A DNA stretch of 64,000 bases, taken from NCBI RefSeq assembly GCF_005893125.1, contig NZ_VCJS01000040.1, positions 1 to 64,000 of the forward strand, read 5' to 3'. The notes under the pieces are model-generated. The model had not been told where the DNA came from. It did no database searches and saw nothing but the letters and a program-made list of their open reading frames with translations. Of this stretch, positions 23,534-31,503 are shown piece by piece (within the stretch, counting starts at the first letter, position 1; the number at the start of each line of letters is the position of its first letter). Origin of the DNA: Nonomuraea basaltis. Its GTDB lineage: Bacteria; Actinomycetota; Actinomycetes; Streptosporangiales; Streptosporangiaceae. The position numbers and the translations under genes are program-made.

Positions 23534-26295
23534 GAGCCGGCTCCGAAGTCGAGCCTGGCCAGCGTCACGCCGTCGTTCTCGAACACCACATAAAGATCGT
23601 GCACCCCGTCCACGGCCGTAAGGGATGCCGTGATGGCGTGATGGTCGTACCGGTCGGTCCTGGGCACGGGGAAGGTCGCCAGGGCCTGGCCGTAGAGGGG
23701 GTCGCCGCGGCGGATGGTGATCATGCCGCCCTCCGCGCTGCCCGCCGTGGCCACGCAGGTCGTGGCGCCGGTCAGGTCCACCTGCCGGAACAGGATCCAG
23801 GCGCCCTCCGCGTCCGACCGCACGGCGTCGCCGTCGGCCTTGGTCTCGTCCACGAACGTGATCGCGTCGTACTCGTCGTGGCCGGCCGCGCGCAGCAGCC
23901 CGGACTGGGGCGGGATGGTCTCGCCCGCGATCTCGAAGCGGGCGCTCAGGCGCAGGTCGGTGGCGCTGCGGCCGACCATGAGCTGGTACGGCGCGCTCTC
24001 CACGACGAACCTGCTCCTGGTCACGTCCCAGAACGCCAGCTCCGACACGGGGATCGCGAGGGCGACGGTACGGCTCTCGCCGGGCGCGAGGCGTACCTTC
24101 TCGAAGCCGCGCAGGCGGCGCAGCGGCTGCTTGACGCGGGAGCGCTGCTGGTGGGTGTAGAACTGGACGACCTCGACGCCGGGCCGGTCCCCCGTGTTCG
24201 TGACCGTGGCCTCGGCGTGCAGGACGTCGCCGGCCGGGCGGACGCGCAGGCCGGCGTACTCGAACGTGGTGTAGCTGAGGCCGTGGCCGAACGGGTGCAG
24301 CGGGGTGCCGCGGAAGTACTGGTAGGTGGCGTCGGAGGCGATGATGTCGTAGTCGAGGAGGTCGGGGAGCTCCTGCTCGGAGCGGTACCACGTCTGGGTG
24401 AGGCGGCCCTCCGGGTCGGCGTCGCCGAAGAGCACCTCGGCCAGGGCGTGGCCGTACTCCTGGCCGCCGTGGGCCGACCACAGCACGGCCGGCACCTCGT
24501 CGTCGGTCCAGGTGAGCGGGTAGCCGCTGGTGATGACCATGACGGTGCGGGGGTTGGCCTTGCGCACGGCGGCGACCACGGCGTTCTGGGCGGAGGCGAG
24601 GGCCAGGGTCATGCGGTCCTCGGTCTCGCGGCCGTTCACCAGCGGGTGGTCGCCGACCATCACGACCGCCACGTCGGCCGCGGCGGCGAGGCGGGCGGCC
24701 TGCTCGGTGCCGCTCCTGACCACGTCCATGGCCAGCCACACGGCCTGGTCGGCGTCGTCGACCAGGCGCAGCACGCCGTCCTCGGCCGCGCCGACGTAGC
24801 AGCCGGTCGAGATGTGGCGCAGGGCGAGCGTGCCGCGCGGCCGCTCCTCCATGCGGAACGTCTCGCGCACCTCCCACCCGTTCGGCCCTGGCTGGTCGTT
24901 CACCAGCGTGCCGCCGTCCACCGACACGAACCGCCCGGTCGTCACGGACCGCAGCGCGTACGCGCCGCCGCCCCAGTCGAACAGGTCGAACGCGCCGCCC
25001 TCGGCGGCCTTCGTCTGGAGCGGCCCGCCGGCGGGGTCAGCGATCACGGCTCCCGCTTCGGCGGTCAGCGTCACCCGGTCCACGGCCTCGCAGAAGATCA
25101 CCTCGCAGCGCTCGGCCAGCCCGGTGCGGGCGGTGACGGCGTACGGCAGGGTGCCGCTGTACCAGTCCTCCATGAGCGTGTCGCCGAGCTGCCCGATCAC
25201 CGCGACCGACGTCACGTCCTGGAGCGGCAGCAGGCCGTCGTTCTTCAGCAACACGAACGAGCGCCGCGCCGCCTCCCTGGCCAGCGCCTGGTGCTCGGGG
25301 CAGTTGACCACGCTGTCGGTGATGTCGTCGTACGGCGTGGCCGGGTCGAACTCGCCCAGCCGGAACCTGATCGACAGCACGTGCCGGACGGCCGCGTCGA
25401 CGTCCTCCTCGGCCAGCAGGCCCGTCGCCAGCGCTTCCCGAAGGTGCCCGAGGGTGGCCTCGCCGCGGTCGTCGTCCTGGGTGAAGCTGTCCAGCCCGGC
25501 CTTGACCGCGTGCGCGTACGCCTCCGGCAGCGTGTCGTGGTACGCCTGCAGCGAGGTGAGGTTGCCCGGCGCGTACGCGTCGCTGACGATCAGCAGCTCG
25601 TCCGGCGCCCAGGCCCGGAGCGCACGGTTGATCAGCGGGCTGAGGTGCGCCGGGCGGCCGTTGACCAGGTTGTAGGAGGGCATGACGGCCACGGCCGCGC
25701 CCTGCTCGATGGCGGGTTTGAAGGGGGGCAGCTCGTACTCCTGCAGCACCCGCGGCGGCACGCTGCTGGAGGTCGTGCAGCGGTCGGTCTCGTTGTTGTA
25801 GGCAAGGAAGTGCTTGAGCGTGGGGGCGGTCTTGAGAACCTCGGGAGTGCTCCCACTAAGCCCGGTCGCGTATGCGGCGGCCATGACGCCGGTCAACCAC
25901 GGATCCTCGGAATACCCCTCCTCGTTGCGCCCCCAGCGGGGATCGCGCAGCGGGTTGACCACGGGTGCCCACACGTTGAGCCCTGCCCCGGCCGGGTCCT
26001 TGTGGTGGAAGGCCAGCACCTCGTCGCCGGTCGCCTCGCCCACCCGGCGCACGAGATCGAGGTCCCAGGTCGAGGCCAGCCCGATCGCCTGGGGGAACAC
26101 GGTGGCCGGGCCCAGCCAGGCCAGGCCGTGCAGCGCCTCGGTGCCCGTGCGGAACGCGCCGACGCCCAGCCGCTCGACCGGCGCCTGGTACTGGTGCAAC
26201 AGGCCGACCTTCTCCCCGAGGGTGAGCCTGCGCACCAGGTCGTCGATCCGATCGGGGACGGGTACCGATGGGTCGCGGAAGGGGGGTTCGTGCAT
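23530..26295 (-). CDS. Intracellular GH3 beta-glucosidase with inserted trefoil-like module
   Basis: This 921-residue family-3 glycoside hydrolase has no signal peptide. Its N-terminal barrel contains GRNEEGYSEDP, LKHFLAYNNETDR and the nucleophile Asp (IVSDAY, about D239). A C-terminal alpha/beta sandwich and fibronectin-III-like domain (PFGHGLSYTTFEYAGL) follow, then about 140 residues of CBM6-like beta sandwich ending DLYVVFENDGVTLARLDFG. Between barrel and sandwich sits an insert of about 100 residues with repeats such as ALRSVTTGRFVSVDGG and ALRHISTGCYVGA, resembling a fascin/ricin beta-trefoil. It would cleave beta-linked glucose from imported oligosaccharides. ATG 26295 has GAGGG six bases upstream. 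Confidence 0.92.
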   Translation of the reverse strand: MHEPPFRDPSVPVPDRIDDLVRRLTLGEKVGLLHQYQAPVERLGVGAFRTGTEALHGLAWLGPATVFPQAIGLASTWDLDLVRRVGEATGDEVLAFHHKDPAGAGLNVWAPVVNPLRDPRWGRNEEGYSEDPWLTGVMAAAYATGLSGSTPEVLKTAPTLKHFLAYNNETDRCTTSSSVPPRVLQEYELPPFKPAIEQGAAVAVMPSYNLVNGRPAHLSPLINRALRAWAPDELLIVSDAYAPGNLTSLQAYHDTLPEAYAHAVKAGLDSFTQDDDRGEATLGHLREALATGLLAEEDVDAAVRHVLSIRFRLGEFDPATPYDDITDSVVNCPEHQALAREAARRSFVLLKNDGLLPLQDVTSVAVIGQLGDTLMEDWYSGTLPYAVTARTGLAERCEVIFCEAVDRVTLTAEAGAVIADPAGGPLQTKAAEGGAFDLFDWGGGAYALRSVTTGRFVSVDGGTLVNDQPGPNGWEVRETFRMEERPRGTLALRHISTGCYVGAAEDGVLRLVDDADQAVWLAMDVVRSGTEQAARLAAAADVAVVMVGDHPLVNGRETEDRMTLALASAQNAVVAAVRKANPRTVMVITSGYPLTWTDDEVPAVLWSAHGGQEYGHALAEVLFGDADPEGRLTQTWYRSEQELPDLLDYDIIASDATYQYFRGTPLHPFGHGLSYTTFEYAGLRVRPAGDVLHAEATVTNTGDRPGVEVVQFYTHQQRSRVKQPLRRLRGFEKVRLAPGESRTVALAIPVSELAFWDVTRSRFVVESAPYQLMVGRSATDLRLSARFEIAGETIPPQSGLLRAAGHDEYDAITFVDETKADGDAVRSDAEGAWILFRQVDLTGATTCVATAGSAEGGMITIRRGDPLYGQALATFPVPRTDRYDHHAITASLTAVDGVHDLYVVFENDGVTLARLDFGAGS

Positions 26296-26315
26296 GGTCA
26301 TCCCTCTGAGAGACT

Positions 26316-26331
26316 GTCGAAGCGCTTCGAC
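26316..26331. promoter_or_regulatory. LacI-type operator before the cytosolic GH3 gene
   Basis: The perfect 16-bp palindrome GTCGAAGCGCTTCGAC, with the central CG typical of LacI-family operators, lies 20 bases upstream of the GH3 start and is not seen elsewhere in the window. The regulator is most likely the LacI protein coded at the end of the same operon. Confidence 0.8.
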
Positions 26332-26401
26332 GACCGGCCTGGGGAAGTTACGCGGACGTTTCGGTGGATTGACTGAAGGGTGCTCTTCCCGGTGACCAAG
26401 G

Positions 26402-27634
26402 TCAAGGGATTCGCGACAATCCTCCCGGCAATCTTCCCGAATCGATGGAGTCGAGCACCCTCGCCGCCCCGCCGAGCGCGGCCGCGTCGTGACCCAGCGT
26501 CGAGGCCACGACCTGGCATCCCCCGGCCTCCGCGGCGATGACCCGGTCGCTCAGCTCGTCGTGGACCGCGGGCAGCAGCCAGGGCGCGAGCGGGACGTAG
26601 TAGCCGCCGAGGATCACCACCTCGGGATTGAGCAGGTTGGCGAGAACGGCCACGCCCCGGCCCAGGCTCCGGCCGACCGAATCCAGCGTGGCCAGGGTGT
26701 CCGCGTCGCCGGCGCGGGCCAGGCGCACGGACTCCTCGATCTCGATCTGGATCTCGGCGGGCGAGGGGATCTTGCGCAGCACGGCGGCGATGCCGGCCAT
26801 CGCCTCCAGGCAGCCGCGCCGGCCGCAGTGGCACTCGGGGCCGTCGGGGTCGAGCTGGACGTGGCCGATCTCGCCGCTGTAGCCGAGGCGGCCGCGGCGC
26901 AGCCGGCCGTCGAGGATGATGCCCGCGCCCACGCCGATCTCACCGGTCAGGTAGATCAGGTCGGAGGCGCCGGAGTGGGCACCGAAACGCTGCTCGGCCA
27001 GGGCCGCGAGGTTGGCGTCGTTGTCGACCTGGATCGGGAAGCCGGGATCGCGCAGCGCCTTGGCCAGGTCGCCGCCGATGTCGGCGTCCCGCCAGCCGAG
27101 GTTGGGCGCCAGGCGCACGGTGCCCTGCACGTCGACCAGCCCCGGCACGGCCACGGCCAGGCCGAGCACCTGACGCTCCTCCTTGGTCATGCGGTTGACC
27201 ACACGCCTGATGATCGCCCCGACGCCGGCCACGCCCTGGTTGACCGAGTCGCCGCCCGAGAACGCGCGCCGCCACGTCAGCAGCCGCTCCCCCGCCAGGT
27301 CGACGGCCACGGCGGACACATGGTCGACGTTGATCTCGACCCCGATGGCGGCGTACGGCGAGCCGTCGAGGACCAGCATCGTGGCCGGCCGCCCCACCCG
27401 GTTCTCCGTCAGCCCCGTCTCGCGCACCAGCCGCCGGTCGATGAGGTCCGCGACCAGGCTCGACACGGTCGCCTTGTTCAGCCCGGTGGAGGCTGCGATG
27501 TCGGCCCGCGAGCAGGGTGCGTGCTCGCGGACGAACCGCAGCACGACCGCTAGGTTGGTGGCCCGTACGTCGGCGAAGTCGGCCGGCTGCGGGCCGGTCG
27601 TAGAAGTGATCAATATCAGCCCCGTTCCCGCCAA
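26402..27634 (-). CDS. ROK-family transcriptional repressor (XylR/NagC type)
   Basis: This 410-residue regulator has an N-terminal winged helix (VREHAPCSRADIAASTGLNKATVSSLVADLIDRRLV) followed by a ROK sugar-kinase-like domain. The domain contains GVEINVDHVSAVAVD, a DNDANLAAL motif, GVGAGIILDG, GEIGH and the zinc cluster CHCGRRGCLE. ROK repressors release DNA on binding a sugar, here probably xylose, glucose or a xyloglucan fragment (inference from the locus). The start is uncertain: TTG 27634 or TTG 27613. It is divergent from importer 1 across a 153-base region holding an inverted-repeat operator, variants of which recur at 37.9 and 46.7 kb. Confidence 0.9.
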   Translation of the reverse strand: MAGTGLILITSTTGPQPADFADVRATNLAVVLRFVREHAPCSRADIAASTGLNKATVSSLVADLIDRRLVRETGLTENRVGRPATMLVLDGSPYAAIGVEINVDHVSAVAVDLAGERLLTWRRAFSGGDSVNQGVAGVGAIIRRVVNRMTKEERQVLGLAVAVPGLVDVQGTVRLAPNLGWRDADIGGDLAKALRDPGFPIQVDNDANLAALAEQRFGAHSGASDLIYLTGEIGVGAGIILDGRLRRGRLGYSGEIGHVQLDPDGPECHCGRRGCLEAMAGIAAVLRKIPSPAEIQIEIEESVRLARAGDADTLATLDSVGRSLGRGVAVLANLLNPEVVILGGYYVPLAPWLLPAVHDELSDRVIAAEAGGCQVVASTLGHDAAALGGAARVLDSIDSGRLPGGLSRIP

Positions 27635-27719
27635 GAGATGACCCCAGCATGCCGCATTCCCGGGCTCCCTTCACCAACCTGTGACCGTACCGATCCCTTG
27701 TGGCCGCAATCACAGTCTA

Positions 27720-27748
27720 CTAATTTGTTTGGTTGTAATACCAACTAA
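27720..27748. promoter_or_regulatory. Candidate ROK operator, site A
   Basis: An AT-rich inverted repeat TTGGT-N6-ACCAA (27729-27744) lies inside a longer TTAGTTGG...CCAA motif read on the minus strand, midway between the divergent ROK and solute-binding-protein genes. The motif resembles sites at 46736, 46782 and, more weakly, 37872. Confidence 0.7.
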
Positions 27749-27787
27749 TTTTATGAGGCCATCCCCACTCGGAGAAGGGAGCGAGCC

Positions 27788-29428
27788 ATGGCAAACGACA
27801 CGACTCGCCGCGGGTTCCTCGGTCTGGTCGGTGCAAGCGTTCTGGTAGCGGGCTGCGCCGAGAAGAAAGCGCCCTCCAAGGGCACCGCCGTGGCGGCCGA
27901 CAAGCTCAAGAGCCTGGTGCCGACGCGAATCCCGTTCGAGATCCCCGGGCTCAAGCCGGACCTGCCCGGCAGCGAGTTCGTCGCACCCGGCTTCCTGTCG
28001 CGCCCGGCCACCATGGTGCAGGCGATCACCACCAAGCCGCTGACCAGCGGCAAGGAGGTGACCGCGATGACGCCGCTGTGGGGCACCGTGCCGCCCGGGC
28101 TGGGCGACAACTCTTACTACGAGTACATGAACGAGCGTCTGGGCGGCACCGTCCGCTTCAACATCTCGGACGGCAACACCTACGGGCAGAAGCTGTCCAC
28201 CCTCCTGGCCAGCGGCGACGTACCCGAGATGACCATGGTCCCGGGCTGGGAGCTCATCAAGATCGGCCACTTCACCGAGGCGGCCAACAAGCTCTTCGCC
28301 GATCTGGGGCCCTACCTGGCCGGGGACAAGGCCAAGGAGTTCCCCCTGCTGGCCAACTACGACACCGCGGCCTGGCAGTACGGCGTCTTCGGCGGCATGC
28401 TGCAGGGCATCCCCTGGCAGAACGAGCCGTTCCCGTTCGCCACCTTCGTCCGCCAGGACATCATGGAGGAGCTGGGCCTGCAGCACCCCAAGAGCGGCGA
28501 CGACCTGCTCGTGCTCGGCAAGGCCATCACCGACGCGAAGAAGAAGCGGTGGGCCTTCGGCGGCGGCATGGAGCAGGAGATGCAGCGGGCCTTCGGCTCG
28601 CCGCGCGAATGGCGCAAGAAGAGCGACGGGACGCTCGAGTACAAGTACGAGACCCCTGAGTTTCAAGCCATGATCGAGTTCATGGCCAAGCTCTTCGAGG
28701 CCGGGTACATGCATCCGGACATCGTGGCCAACAAGGACGCCGACAACAAGGCCATCTTCGGCAGCGGCCAAATGATCATCTACCGAGACGGGCTCGGCGC
28801 CTGGCACGAGGCCCTGGGCCGCTTCCAGGCCGACAATCCCAAGTTCGACATGCAGGCCGTCGTCCCCTACCCCGCCAAGCCCGGCGGCAAGACGATCATG
28901 TGGCGCAACGAGCCCGCCGGCATGTTCGTCTTCATCAAGAAGGGCCTCGGCGACGCCCGCACCCGCGAGCTGCTCGCGCTGTCCAACTGGGCTTCGGCGC
29001 CGTTCGGCACGCAGGAGTACGAGCTGGTCACCAACGGCGTGGAGGGCAAGCACTACAACGTCAAGGACGGCAAGGTCGAGCAGACCGCGCTGGGCCGCAA
29101 GGAGGTCGCGCCCACGTACATGTTCCTGTCCGGCCGGCCGCCGGCGAACGAGAAGGTCCAGTACAAAGGCCTCGTCCAGGCCCTGTACGACTGGCAGACG
29201 CAGGCCGCGAAGCTCCTGGAGAACGACCCGTTCGTCGGGATCCGCGTGGAGGTGCCCTCCAAGATGGCCGGCCTGGCGCAGCCCACCGAGGACAAGATGC
29301 AGGAGATCCTCCGCGGCAAGCGGCCCGTCTCCGAGTGGACGAAGATCGTCAAGGAGTGGCAGGACCAGGGCGGCAACGAGGCACGCGAGTTCTACATGAA
29401 GGTCGCGCGCGAGAACGGCAGGCTGTGA
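27788..29428 (+). CDS. Sugar ABC transporter solute-binding lipoprotein (importer 1)
   Basis: This 546-residue extracellular binding protein has an N-terminus with a Tat-like TRRGFLG and a lipobox VAGC (Cys at about residue 23), so it is a lipoprotein. Its length and the NSYYEYMNERLGG, DMLVP/EMTMVPGW style pattern place it with LplA-type binding proteins that serve oligosaccharides, larger than typical MalE-type proteins. GGGAG precedes ATG 27788. It heads an operon with two permeases. The substrate is inferred to be a xyloglucan-derived oligosaccharide from the locus. Confidence 0.9.
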   Translation: MANDTTRRGFLGLVGASVLVAGCAEKKAPSKGTAVAADKLKSLVPTRIPFEIPGLKPDLPGSEFVAPGFLSRPATMVQAITTKPLTSGKEVTAMTPLWGTVPPGLGDNSYYEYMNERLGGTVRFNISDGNTYGQKLSTLLASGDVPEMTMVPGWELIKIGHFTEAANKLFADLGPYLAGDKAKEFPLLANYDTAAWQYGVFGGMLQGIPWQNEPFPFATFVRQDIMEELGLQHPKSGDDLLVLGKAITDAKKKRWAFGGGMEQEMQRAFGSPREWRKKSDGTLEYKYETPEFQAMIEFMAKLFEAGYMHPDIVANKDADNKAIFGSGQMIIYRDGLGAWHEALGRFQADNPKFDMQAVVPYPAKPGGKTIMWRNEPAGMFVFIKKGLGDARTRELLALSNWASAPFGTQEYELVTNGVEGKHYNVKDGKVEQTALGRKEVAPTYMFLSGRPPANEKVQYKGLVQALYDWQTQAAKLLENDPFVGIRVEVPSKMAGLAQPTEDKMQEILRGKRPVSEWTKIVKEWQDQGGNEAREFYMKVARENGRL

Positions 29429-29494
29429 CACCTGTGAGGAGCGATTCGTGGGTGCGGGGCTTTTCATGGAGGCGCTGACATCGGGGGACCTCCC

Positions 29495-30472
29495 ATGGGC
29501 GTGATCACGGCCAAGCGCCCGGCCAAGCCGTCGAAGCCCGCCGCCACCCCGCAGGAGAAGATGCCCTGGCGGACCAAGCTGCGGCGGGACTGGCCGCTGC
29601 TGCTGATGAACCTGCCGATGCTGCTGGTGGTCCTCGCCTTCTGGTGGATCCCGGCGCTCGGCAACATCATCGCGTTCCAGGACTACAACCCCTACACCGG
29701 CGGCATCATCGAGAGCCCGATCATCGGGTTCACCAACTTCGCGCTGCTCTTCCAGGATCCCCAGTTCCTGCGCGCGATGCTGAACACGCTGTCGATCACG
29801 GCCTTCCAGCTCGTCTTCTACTTCCCCGTGCCGATCATGCTGGCGCTGCTGCTGCACAGCATCGTCTCGGCGCGGCTGAGGGCGTTCGTGCAGGGCGTGG
29901 TCTACATGCCGTACTTCTTCTCCTGGGTGCTGGTCGTGGCCATATTCCAGCAGATGTTCGGCGGGGCCGGGCTGCTGGCGCAGATCCTGCGCGAGCGTGG
30001 CTCCGAGGGTGTCGACTGGATGACGAACTCCGACACGTTCATCCTGCTGATCACCACCCAGACCATCTGGAAGGACGCCGGCTGGGGTGCGATCATCTTC
30101 CTGGCCGCGCTGAGCACCATCGACCCCAACCTGTACGAGGCCGCCGCCGTGGACGGGGCCCGCAGGTGGCGGCGCATGTGGCACATCACGCTGCCCGGGC
30201 TGCGTCCGGTGATCGTGCTGCTGCTGATCCTGCGGCTCGGCGACGCGCTGAACGTCGGGTTCGAGCAGTTCATGCTGCAGCGCAGCGCGGTGGGCAGCGG
30301 GGCGTCCGAGGTGTTCGACACGTTCGTCTACTGGTCGGGCCTGCGTACCGGTGACCTCGGGTACGGCGCGGCGGCCGGGCTGTTCAAGGGCCTGGTCGGG
30401 CTGCTGCTGATCCTGGCGGCCAACCGGGTCGCGCACGCGCTCGGCGAGCGAGGGGTGTATTCGCGATCATGA
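29495..30472 (+). CDS. Sugar ABC transporter permease, LplB-like (importer 1)
   Basis: This 325-residue polytopic protein has six membrane helices and the cytoplasmic EAA loop YEAAAVDGARRWRRMWHITLPGL near residue 215, which docks the ATPase. The N-terminal 35 residues are basic and Pro-rich. It lies 66 bases after the binding-protein gene and overlaps the next permease by four bases (ATGA). No ATPase is encoded nearby, so it probably uses a shared MsiK-type ATPase from elsewhere, as is usual for actinobacterial CUT1 importers. Confidence 0.92.
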   Translation: MGVITAKRPAKPSKPAATPQEKMPWRTKLRRDWPLLLMNLPMLLVVLAFWWIPALGNIIAFQDYNPYTGGIIESPIIGFTNFALLFQDPQFLRAMLNTLSITAFQLVFYFPVPIMLALLLHSIVSARLRAFVQGVVYMPYFFSWVLVVAIFQQMFGGAGLLAQILRERGSEGVDWMTNSDTFILLITTQTIWKDAGWGAIIFLAALSTIDPNLYEAAAVDGARRWRRMWHITLPGLRPVIVLLLILRLGDALNVGFEQFMLQRSAVGSGASEVFDTFVYWSGLRTGDLGYGAAAGLFKGLVGLLLILAANRVAHALGERGVYSRS

Positions 30473-31413
30473 CATGGGCATTGACGAAGCCCGGCGGCGC
30501 CGGGACGCCGGGGCGCTCCCGCGGGCCCGCCAAGCTGGCCCCCTGGGAGGAACAGCCCTCGCCGATCGGCCGGCTGAGCAAGGGCGCGGTGGTGACGCTG
30601 ATCGTCCTGGCCGTGCTCGGTCCCCTCTACACGATCGTGCTGACCAGTCTCAGCTCGGCCGCCACCGTCAACCGCGCGGGCGGGCTCGTGCTGGTGCCCG
30701 ACGAGATCACGTTGGAGGCGTACCGGCAGATCTTCTCCGACACCGTGGTGAGCAGGGCCGTGCTGGTCAGCACCGGGGTGACCGTCGTCGGGACGCTGAT
30801 CAGCGCCGTGGTGAGCATCCTGGGGGCGTACTCGCTGTCACGCCCCGGCTCGTTCCTGCACCGGCCGCTGCTGTTCAGCATCCTGCTGATGTTCGTCTTC
30901 TTCCCCGGCATCATCCCTGTGTATTTGATGGTGAGCGGCCTGGGCCTGAAGGACAGCTATTGGTCGCTGATCCTCCCGACCGCCATTTCGGCGTTCAACG
31001 TGGTGGTGCTGCGCTCGTTCTTCATGAACATCCCAGGGGAGGTCTTGGACAGCGCCCGCATCGACGGTGCCGGCGAGTGGCGGATCCTGTGGCGGATCGT
31101 GCTGCCGATGTCGAAGGCGGTGACGGCCGTCGTGGCGATGTTCTACGCGGTGGGTTATTGGAACGCCTGGTTCAACGCGATGCTGTACATCGACGACACT
31201 CGCAAGTGGCCACTGGCCCTGATCCTGCGGCAGTACGTCGTGGACTCGAACCCTCTCCCCGCGGCCACGGCGGGCGTGACAGGCGACGCGCCCCCAACCC
31301 TGGCGATCAAGATGGCCATCGTGGTGATCGCCGTGGTGCCCGCCCTGATCATCTACCCGTTCGTCCAGCGCCACTTCACCAAGGGCGTGATCGTGGGGGC
31401 CATCAAAGGCTAA
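30469..31413 (+). CDS. Sugar ABC transporter permease, LplC-like (importer 1)
   Basis: This 314-residue inner-membrane permease is the partner of the preceding LplB-like protein. It has six predicted helices, the EAA-type loop DSARIDGAGEWRILWRIVLPMS near residue 195 and the conserved C-terminal YPFVQRHFTKGVIVGAIKG, which is characteristic of the YtcP/LplC group. It is translationally coupled to the upstream gene through ATGA and ends the operon. Confidence 0.92.
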   Translation: MTWALTKPGGAGTPGRSRGPAKLAPWEEQPSPIGRLSKGAVVTLIVLAVLGPLYTIVLTSLSSAATVNRAGGLVLVPDEITLEAYRQIFSDTVVSRAVLVSTGVTVVGTLISAVVSILGAYSLSRPGSFLHRPLLFSILLMFVFFPGIIPVYLMVSGLGLKDSYWSLILPTAISAFNVVVLRSFFMNIPGEVLDSARIDGAGEWRILWRIVLPMSKAVTAVVAMFYAVGYWNAWFNAMLYIDDTRKWPLALILRQYVVDSNPLPAATAGVTGDAPPTLAIKMAIVVIAVVPALIIYPFVQRHFTKGVIVGAIKG

Positions 31414-31414
31414 A

Positions 31415-31435
31415 GCCCGTCCTTCCTGTTCGGGC
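31415..31435 (+). terminator. Weak hairpin after importer 1 operon
   Basis: A 5-bp GCCCG/CGGGC stem with an 11-base loop directly follows the stop codon. The stem is short and there is no T-run, so it is only a candidate. Confidence 0.3.
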
Positions 31436-31503
31436 ATCCCACACGGTGAAGATCTAACGCGATCCACCCATCAGGTCACTGTATGTAGCGGTAGGGTGCC
31501 GCC

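Noticed and set aside
22529..24877. A single 782-codon gene joining LacI to an upstream region
   Set aside because: Only the last third has homology; the upstream part is out-of-frame GH3 sequence. The TTG start at 23533 with GGAG explains the real gene.
23599..26376. 925-codon open frame on the + strand, opposite the GH3 gene
   Set aside because: It is a long antisense shadow typical of 70% GC DNA; the minus strand has full GH3 domains, ribosome binding site and operator.
27710..30436. 908-codon minus-strand frame opposite importer 1
   Set aside because: His/Gln/Arg-rich antisense translation; the + strand carries lipobox, EAA loops and overlapping starts.
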